Below are positions 30,716-37,247 of a stretch of 37,247 bases of DNA, piece after piece; positions within the stretch are counted from its first letter, which is position 1, and the number at the start of each line of letters is the position of its first letter. Under the pieces are notes generated by a model, which was given only the letters and a program-made list of their open reading frames with translations, searched no databases and was not told where the DNA came from. Source of the DNA: Mucidula mucida. Lineage: Eukaryota > Basidiomycota > Agaricomycetes > Agaricales > Physalacriaceae. The stretch covers positions 1 through 37,247 of the forward strand of contig JADNYV010000339.1 of assembly GCA_015501055.1 (NCBI GenBank), written 5' to 3'. The position numbers and the translations under genes were made by a program.

Positions 30716-32134
30716 TCAAGCCTTCAAAAACAGTTCGATGGGAATCGGCTTTCGTCGAAGCCCAGAGCTCGTGTTGCTGTCACCGCTATCCGCGCTCGCA
30801 TTTGTACTCGTGCTCCCTCTACGGCGGACCTTTGGTCCCTCCCTGGAGGCCCTCGGCGACACGTCAACCTTGGATGCCCGAGGCGACTGCGGGAACAGCA
30901 TACTCGATGGCGTCAAAGGCGAGTGCACTCCATTATGCCTAAACGAGAACCCGCGACGCTTCTTCGGGCTAAAGTACGGAAGAACCCTGCTCGCAAGCGA
31001 CGTTGTCGATTTCTCCTTCACCGAACCCAGCGTCGATGTGCTCCATTTGCTCTTGAGCGCATGTCCTCCCATATCATGCCGGAGCTCCTCTTCAAAGGAC
31101 CACGACGCCGACTCAGTCGGCGGGTTGTTCTCTTTGGCGCGCAGCTCTTCAAGGCCCTCCCGGATATCGGCTTCCAAGTCAATGGGCGAACACGGGAGGG
31201 AGAGCGGGAGGCGCAGCCGTACAGAGGGGTCCATCTCAAACTCGAAATCAACGAGCGAGACGTTGGAAGAGCAGTCTTCGGCGTCCCCTTCGCCCTCCTG
31301 AGGCGAAAGAGAGTTGGTGGAGTATACGCTGCCGGAGCTGAGGTCGGAGTCATCCATGTAGTACATCAAGACGTCCTCGTCATCCTCATCGATGTCAGCC
31401 GGTACAGGCAGGCTGGTGCGCGGGGGTGGGCGGACAATGGTGAGTGACTTGGGCCTCGAACGAGGGGCAGGGATAGTGCAGACGGATTCTGGCCGGGGAG
31501 GCTCATTCTCCATGGAAGAATAGAGCGATGCAAGGGAGATGATTTTGTTGAACTCCTGGGTGTAATAGTGGTATTCGTCCTCGAGGTCAAGATCCTCCAT
31601 TGGCTCGTCGCTGCACCTTTTGTTGATGATGAGAGGCTTGGTGCAGGAGAGTGTAGAAATGTCGTCGTCGTCTCCATCGCATGTCCAAGGTTCAGGACTG
31701 GTGGGGAGACTGCTGGTATGTGATGATGGGGAGGATGAGGGAGACGAGTATGATGAAGACGGAGAGGAGGGGCACGACAGCGCAGGTGGGAAGAAAGTGG
31801 GCGTCGGAACTGGGGGATGGGGAAATGGATATGTGACTTGTGTGAGAGTCAAGTTGAAGGAATCCGAGATAATATTTGCCCGGCGGCGGCGGGACTTGAG
31901 CGCGGCTCTGGAGTTACAGCTGAAAGTGCTGGAGCTGGAGCTGAGATTGGCTGCATCCTCCTCCTCTGCTATCATAGACAGCGTGATACTGGATGAGATG
32001 CGAGCGTGTCGGCGGGCGTGTATACGCGCTTTTCTTTTCAGCGCTGGCTCGTCTAAAAACAAGTAAAGTCAGGTAAGGTGCATAAGAAACTATGCGAGTT
32101 ACTCACTGGTTATTGTGTTCATTGTCGAGTTCAT
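30716..32134 (-). CDS. Ser/Pro-rich, partly acidic protein of unknown function
   Basis: Two exons: a 28-nt first exon (32107-32134, MNSTMNTIT) joined by a GTGAGT...TTTTTAG intron (32053-32106) to 30716-32052, giving 454 aa. The N-terminus is very basic (LKRKARIHARRHARISSS). A Ser/Pro run follows (about residues 95-130), then acidic blocks (DGDDDD, DIDEDDEDVLMYYMDDSD). A helix-prone centre (LEADIREGLEELRAKENN) and a C-terminal block (SRVLPYFSPKKRRGFSFRHN) look better conserved than the rest. The last residues are RRKPIPIELFLKA. Frequent SP sites and the basic PKKRR suggest a phosphorylated nuclear protein, but that is inference from composition. ATG 32122 is an alternative start. Confidence 0.7.
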
Positions 32135-32734
32135 AAGGCAATTGTTGCAAGTGAAGTGGATACAAGGTTGTTCGTCAAGGTCGTTTCTAGTCGACAGTCG
32201 TTGTCGTGTTAGAAGGAAAGTCAAGTAATCTTGTTTCAGAAGGAGCCGCTATTATACTTCCTCGCTTTACCCGAGCCATTGAGCTCAAAGTGCATTGTTC
32301 TCGGTAAGCACAAAAAGGTGCCCAAATTGGGAACAATAGCGGAGGTAGTGAGGAACACAAACAAGACCAAACAAACCTCATTGTCTGGCGATCATTGTTT
32401 TTCTGCTATTATACTCCCGCATGCACCGGCTTCGAAACACAAGGCCCTAGAAACATGAGGTGCCCTGGCCTGTAGACAAGGGATAAAAAGAGCGTCACCC
32501 TCCGAAGGTCGAACACTACGCGTGAGGTCATTCCACGTGATCGAATACTAACCTTTTTCAATGGACCCCTTTCCTTGTCGGCTTCCCTCATCCTTGAACT
32601 ATGATCAAGGGCTAGGACGCACCTCTGCTCAACTGGCATACGAATGGGTGCATGGCAATCTCGCGTGGACTGTTGCAGTCTCTGCCGAACCGTGTGGTTC
32701 CGCTCGTCGCGTTGGTCGAGTCGAGAGCCTTTCT

Positions 32735-32935
32735 CTTTTGGTACGAAAGAAACAATTTTCTTCTCCGTCGATGTAATGCATGGAGCACGCGACACTCATG
32801 TAGTGGGCGTTCACCGTCAGCTCAAACTCTCCGAACAATATTGCTCAGACAGTGACCATCGTGATTTAGCTTGGATACTTGGCGCGTGACGCGATAGCGC
32901 TGAAGATACGCTTCTCATAAGTCTGGAAAGAGCCA
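32735..32935 (+). pseudogene. Relic of an F-box gene C-terminus
   Basis: Aligns at the DNA level with the C-terminal coding part of the F-box copy at 35043. Shared tracts are TTTGGTAC..., TTCTCCGT.GATG, ACGCGACACTC, CAAACTCTC.GAACAA, TTG.TCAGA.AGT.ACCATCG and AGTCTGGAAAGAG. Substitutions and indels put these in different frames, and no F-box half is present. It lies about 165 bp upstream of the intact F-box copy, so it is probably what remains of another tandem unit. Confidence 0.65.
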
Positions 32936-33055
32936 AGTGATTCGGGACTGATCCAGTAGGCCATAGCGGCGTGGTGTCCCTCATCCACGTGCTACAATGG
33001 TCGTGTGGCGAAGCTAACAAACAAGCCATGGATAGGGTCTTGACGCATAATATAC

Positions 33056-33061
33056 TATATA
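33056..33061 (+). promoter_or_regulatory. TATA box of the F-box gene at 33101
   Basis: TATATA 40-45 nt upstream of the ATG, the same spacing as in the F-box-type genes at 233 and 23942. Confidence 0.5.
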
Positions 33062-33100
33062 GGCCTTTGTCTCTGTCACCTCTCTTCGTTGTCAACCACC

Positions 33101-34360
33101 ATGTCGTATCGTTCCTCCGCCACTCTCCCACAAGAGCTCATCGATCTCATAGTCGAGCAACTACGCCTTGATAGAGACGGCAAATCTCTCATCGCCTGCT
33201 TGACGGTGTCGAAAGGGTTCTTCCCGATGGCGCGCGCCTGTCTGTGGCGCGACAGATTCCTACGGCCGTATCGCATTTCATCTCGACTGGGCCCTATCAA
33301 GTGGTCTCTCAACAGGATCCCAGAAGCCTCGGTCGTTCGCTCCCTCGTCCGCTCCATGCGCCTCTCTGCTGAAAACTGGGCTTTCAAAGACATCGATAGT
33401 TTTTGGCAAGACCACAGAATTCTCGTGGACGCGTTTGAACGCGTCAATGACGTTCAGTTGGATTTTAGTGAGCCATTCGGGCGAATTCCCGTCTCACCTG
33501 CCATCGGGAAGTGGTGTATTGTCTCCTTGGAGGTGTCGTTCCTCAAGCTAGCTCCGCGCGAAGTTGTACATGCTTCAGCTAATGCCTGTGCATTTTTCGA
33601 GCACTTTCCCATGCTGAATCATCTGGAATTGAGGCATCTGGGCTACATTGACGCCGACAGTGACCCCACGTTGTGTACAGCAACAAGGCATGACAAGCTA
33701 CCCGAACCGGTGTCCCTCACTCTCATCCATGTCTTCAACACCCCTGTATGTAGTATCATCTTGGCCGGCCATATGTTCTCGCTGAAGAAGCTGCGGACTC
33801 TGGAAATCCACTCTATCAAGTGCCCGCCAGAAGCGCAGTTGCTTCTAGAAGCGGTCTCGGATACCGTGAAGGAGCTTGTCGTTCACGTCAGGAGCAGTGC
33901 GTTGTCCGGTATTTTCATCCGTCTTATTCTTCTTACTATAGCCGTAGACGGGGGTCATCCGTTTTTGTTCCACTGTGCGGAATCCATTCTCTTCTCCCTC
34001 GACACCCACTATGGAGCAGCACGAGAAATGCTCCTATGGTGGATACTAGTCATGGTCCAAAACAATTCGAACAATACTGTTCAGAGGGTGACCATTGAAA
34101 TTCAAATCCACCTGACGCCTGAGCTGAGACGGCCCAAGATATGCTTCCCGAAAGTTTGGACAGAATTTGGCATGGCGTTGGGTGGTCTCCTGGCGTTGCA
34201 GGAGCTTGTAATCATATATAAACCTGGTCATACGGAGCGCATCGGCAACAAAGATGATGTAGCGACGAGGGCGAGGGTCACAAAGTTTTTGCGAGGCAAA
34301 CTTAGTGCTATTCTTGATCCAGCGCGTGTTCGACTAGTCTTTATTGACCGGAACGTATGA
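33101..34360 (+). CDS. F-box protein of the tandem array, intact
   Basis: A 419-aa open frame, MSYRSSATLPQELIDLIVEQ..., with the F-box-like domain at about residues 8-55 (KGFFPMARACLWRDRFL). A leucine-rich substrate-binding half follows (LNHLELRHLGYI, LKKLRTLEIHS), ending ARVRLVFIDRNV. It probably acts as an SCF ubiquitin-ligase receptor; the target is unknown. It is the only undamaged member of the array. At about 33911-33943 there is a 33-nt segment with GT and AG ends (GTATTTTC...CTATAG) exactly where the neighbour at 35043 has a 53-nt intron in the same phase. Removing or keeping it leaves the frame intact, so the mature protein may be 408 or 419 aa. Confidence 0.8.
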   Translation: MSYRSSATLPQELIDLIVEQLRLDRDGKSLIACLTVSKGFFPMARACLWRDRFLRPYRISSRLGPIKWSLNRIPEASVVRSLVRSMRLSAENWAFKDIDSFWQDHRILVDAFERVNDVQLDFSEPFGRIPVSPAIGKWCIVSLEVSFLKLAPREVVHASANACAFFEHFPMLNHLELRHLGYIDADSDPTLCTATRHDKLPEPVSLTLIHVFNTPVCSIILAGHMFSLKKLRTLEIHSIKCPPEAQLLLEAVSDTVKELVVHVRSSALSGIFIRLILLTIAVDGGHPFLFHCAESILFSLDTHYGAAREMLLWWILVMVQNNSNNTVQRVTIEIQIHLTPELRRPKICFPKVWTEFGMALGGLLALQELVIIYKPGHTERIGNKDDVATRARVTKFLRGKLSAILDPARVRLVFIDRNV

Positions 34361-34620
34361 TTACTTGTTAACTAGTTTATGGCAGTATACTCGCGATGTC
34401 AGAACCCAATCATTTTGCCGGTCCTCGATATCGCGCGTTCATAGCATGCTGGGTCCATTCTCTCTTGTGAGTATCACAATCTTACTGTGCATTCAAAACA
34501 GCACTCATCGGCGGCAGGAGATAATAGGCGCACTATACGAGCACCAGAAGATCAGTGTCACTGGTCAAGCTTCCCAGTGCAGTGACGTTGATGAAAGGCC
34601 GCCGCGTAGAATCAAAACTG
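34361..34620 (+). repeat. Duplicated downstream flank of the F-box array, copy A
   Basis: After the F-box stop, ACTAGTTTAT..GTATACTCGCG.TGTCA and later AGTGTCACTGGTCAAGCTT, CAGTGA.GT and AAAGGCCGCC.C.TAGAAT recur in the same order at 36327-36560 after the next F-box copy. The tandem unit therefore included about 250 bp of 3' flank. Confidence 0.7.
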
Positions 34621-35042
34621 CGAACGGTTACGGGCGCGGTCCATGGGCATGCCGGTGCTACATGGGCTGCAGAATATGGTGTGCGACAATGACACTTTGT
34701 GCCGCAAGTGCTATGTGCAGGTCTTCTTTATTTCGCCTGAACGAGACATAGCCCATTATGTCAATCATTGCTTTGCCCTCGGGCCTCAGGCTGGACAAAA
34801 ACATCGCCAGTCATTCTTCTGGTCTTCTATGCATCCTCGAGTCAGGGGAAATCGCTTGCTTACAACGTCCTACTCTTGTAAATTGAATCCATTGACGATT
34901 CACAAACGAGTACATACACTACATGGTATCTGCGTCGGGTCGTTGGTCAACAAAGGCTCAGTAACGACACGTGAGCGAGCGCTTTGTCACAGTCACTCGC
35001 CATTGTCTGATCGCTGACCATCGAATTTCACTTTCAACCATC
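34621..35042. other. Spacer between F-box copies
   Basis: No gene seen. Upstream region of the F-box pseudogene; no TATA box at the expected distance from 35043, unlike the intact copy. Confidence 0.4.
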
Positions 35043-36326
35043 ATGCTGCGCCAGATTGGGCGATCTTACTATCCCTGCCCGCCTCTCCCTCAGGAGATCA
35101 TAGATCTCATACTCGAGCAACTGGGTCTTGATGCAGACACGCCGTCTCTCTTCGCATGCCTAACGGTCCAAAAGCCTTCTTTCCAATGGCTCGCGCCAGC
35201 CTCTGGCGTGACAGATTTCTGTACCCCGAGAAACATGGCCTCGTGAGGTGGACTGTCGACAAAATTCCAGCATCCCCTATCCTTCGCTCTCTCGTCCGCT
35301 CGATGCGCATTTGCCATCAGAACTGGTCATTTGCGGATGGCAATGCATACAAATATGAGAAAGACTTCGGATTGTTGTGGACGCGTTGGAGCGCGTGGAC
35401 TACCTTAACCTGGACTTTCTCGGTCTCCGTGAGCTATTAGCTTGCCCGCCTGCCATTCGGAAGTGGCATATCGTGTCGTTGAAGCTCTCACGCTTTCCCG
35501 TAGGACCTTGGACTCCCGCGTCCAATTTCGAGTGCTCTGCCAAGTTCTGCGCATTTTTTGAAGATTTCCCGATGCTGATTGATGTAGACTTGGAGCAGGG
35601 CGGCTACCAACGCATACAGCCGATGTCTAGATGTACGAGGGAAAAGCATCATAGTCTACCCTCTCCGACATCCCTCACGCTACGTAATCACCGGCGCTTT
35701 TCAGGTATAGGTGGTGCGCTTCTCGCTGGCCATCTGCTTTCAATGAAGCGGTTGCGCAGTCTTGGAATCGTCGATTGCTTGTTTGAGCCGAACGACCTGC
35801 TAGCCATGGTCTCGAAGTCCACAAAGGAGCTTGTCATTGACTACACTAGATACGACATCCCCCGTACGTTTTCCGACTTGATTTCTGTGACTTTCACCCT
35901 TTTGATTCGTTGTGGCAGTGGATCCTTGGGTGCCCTTCTCCTTTGGTACCATAGATGTGATTCGCTTCTCCGTTGATGCAAGGCATGCACGCGACACTCT
36001 CATGTGGTGGACACGAACGTTCATCCAAACTCTCTGAACAACGTTGTTCAGAAAGTAACCATCGAAATACAGCTCTACTTGGAACGCGATATGACAGCGC
36101 CGAACATACGCTTCCCAAAAGTCTGGAAAGAGTTGGGCAGGGCATTACTTGGTTTGACGGGATTGAGGGATCTTGTGATTATACATCGACTGGATAAATA
36201 GAGCGCATCGGCGACAGAGAAGATGCCTCGATTCGTGCAGGTGTCTCGCAGTTTCTACGAAAAGAATTGTGCGATGTCACTAGTGTTGGACATGTCAGAT
36301 TGACCATCATTGACCGTGATGTATAA
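35043..36326 (+). pseudogene. F-box protein of the tandem array, four frameshifts
   Basis: Starts MLRQIGRSYYPCPPLPQEII and follows the copy at 33101 to its end (LTIIDRDV, stop 36324-36326). Comparison with that copy shows four single-base losses: near 35170 (after CLTVQK), near 35385 (before DALERVDYLNL), near 36030 (before NSLNNVVQKVTIEI) and near 36195 (before the GAGCGCATCGG tract). One apparent break is instead a good 53-nt phase-1 intron (GTACGT...TGTGGCAG, about 35863-35915) joining DIP to LDPWVPFSFGTIDV. The rest of the protein remains readable in its own frames, so decay looks recent. Confidence 0.82.
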
Positions 36327-36560
36327 CCAGTTTATACGTATACTCGCGCTGTCAATACTAAGTCAGTACCCAATGATTCTCGATACCGTGAGTTCACAAC
36401 GGTCTTGATCCTGTATCGTGATCTTACTACAGGTGCGTACCACTCTTTGTGATGCAGCGGAGAGATAGTAGTCGCAATATAAGCGCTGGAAAGTCAGTGT
36501 CAGTGGTCAAGCTTTCAAGCGCAGTGAAGTCAAAGGCCGCCACATAGAATTTTGTGGTGA
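36327..36560 (+). repeat. Duplicated downstream flank of the F-box array, copy B
   Basis: Partner of 34361-34620. It includes ACCAGTTTATACGTATACTCGC right after the stop and AGTGTCAGTGGTCAAGCTT near 36500. Beyond it, to about 36817, I see nothing further. Confidence 0.7.
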
Positions 36561-36817
36561 CAGGATGAAATGTGTCGAAACGCCACATTGCGTAAAGGCA
36601 ACTGTCGAATCTCATGTAAATCTCCAAGAAGATATCGCCGAGTCACGCTGAAGATTATAGTTTTAAAAGCTGGATTCTGAATACTAAATAAGCACCCAAA
36701 GTCCGCATGGGAGTGGTATGAAAATAGACAAAGCTATCGAGAAGATAGAGAAAAGAAAACATGACATTCAATGCAGGTGGTATGTAGAGTAGGTCGAAGA
36801 CGAACACTCCCTCGCAA

Positions 36818-37247
36818 TTAAAAGTACGCCCCGAGCGAGTCAAACACATTCACCGCCTCCAACGAACCATTATTGCTAGCAGAATATATATCCATATCTG
36901 GAGTACTGTGGGCATATCCATCGGAGTCGGGGTTGCTGACGGCGTAGTCAGAATGACCAGCGCCATACGAATCGAGGTCAGGGTATGTCTCAACGTCTGG
37001 GTTACTACCAGTGTACGTATCCAAATCTGGATTGCTGCCCGCATACATCGCAAAGTCGGGATGGCTCCCGGTAGCAGCATATAGCGGCGATACCTGTCCC
37101 GATGAGAAGGAAGAAGATCGGCTGCGTGCAAGACCGAACAATTCGGCACCATCTAGATCTCGGGGAACAAGCAACTCGTCCGAGGCATACTCGGGAGGGG
37201 TCGGTGGCTTGCAGCACGACTGGGGAGGTGCGGAATCACTGCAGCCT
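36818..37247 (-). CDS. C-terminal part of an unknown protein with NPD/Y repeats (cut by the window edge)
   Basis: The frame is open from the window end to the stop at 36818-36820, about 142 residues. The upstream part seen is Pro/Cys-containing (SCCKPPTPPEYASDELLVPR). A stretch of imperfect 9-13-residue repeats follows, of the type (G)SNPD...Y: GSHPDFAMYA, GSNPDLDTYT, GSNPDVETY, VSNPDSDGYA, HSTPDMDIYS. The end is VNVFDSLGAYF. The acidic/aromatic repeats could form a transactivation-type or disordered tail, but the family cannot be named without the rest of the gene. Confidence 0.6.
   Translation of the reverse strand, partial: GCSDSAPPQSCCKPPTPPEYASDELLVPRDLDGAELFGLARSRSSSFSSGQVSPLYAATGSHPDFAMYAGSNPDLDTYTGSNPDVETYPDLDSYGAGHSDYAVSNPDSDGYAHSTPDMDIYSASNNGSLEAVNVFDSLGAYF

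Noticed and set aside
35863..35915. A fifth frameshift in the F-box pseudogene
   Set aside because: The segment has GTACGT and TGTGGCAG ends, is 53 nt long, and joins the flanking frames exactly, so it is an intron.

Overview
The window looks like nuclear DNA of a filamentous basidiomycete, most likely an agaricomycete. Genes lie on both strands and most are cut by GT-AG introns of about 40-115 nt. There are sesquiterpene synthases of the mushroom protoilludene-synthase type, many F-box proteins, a mitochondrial calcium uniporter and a spliced tRNA-Asp. There are no bacterial features such as operons or Shine-Dalgarno sites. All gene models were spliced by hand from reading-frame continuity and splice sites.

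1-8 kb: an intact single-exon F-box-like gene (+), then a decayed multi-pass membrane protein gene (-), then two clean housekeeping genes on the minus strand. These are a peroxisomal-type 2-enoyl-CoA hydratase (MaoC/hydratase 2, seven exons including a 6-nt microexon, ending in the PTS1 AKL) and a P-loop uridine-kinase-like/YFH7-like kinase (three exons). A short helical ORF follows.

8.7-17.3 kb: two lineage-restricted proteins on the minus strand, an intact F-box/LRR-type gene (+), an intron-containing tRNA-Asp(GUC) and, 53 bp beyond it, a 332-bp hAT-type MITE with 19-bp terminal inverted repeats and an 8-bp target duplication. A frameshifted conserved gene (-) follows.

17.4-25.2 kb is the most dynamic part. 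It holds a relic of an SMP-30/gluconolactonase gene and a family of three sesquiterpene synthases in three states. TPS1 (+) is intact (six exons, 337 aa, DEHSD and NDIYSYNVE motifs). TPS3 (-) has lost everything between exon 1 and the last 25 nt. TPS2 (+) keeps all six exons but has a one-base deletion inside the metal-binding NSE motif and a one-base insertion near its end. TPS1 and TPS2 also share a duplicated 3' flank, which in the second copy leads into the promoter of an F-box gene, so the duplicated unit was wider than the synthase alone.

25.4-32.2 kb is conserved again: a 742-aa single-pass membrane protein (-), a tRNA-Val-like gene (-), a complete MCU gene (+) and a 454-aa Ser/Pro-rich protein (-).

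32.7-36.5 kb is an F-box tandem array: a C-terminal relic, one intact copy, and one copy with four one-base deletions. The last two share duplicated downstream DNA. The window ends inside a minus-strand gene whose C-terminus carries short Asn-Pro-Asp/Tyr repeats.
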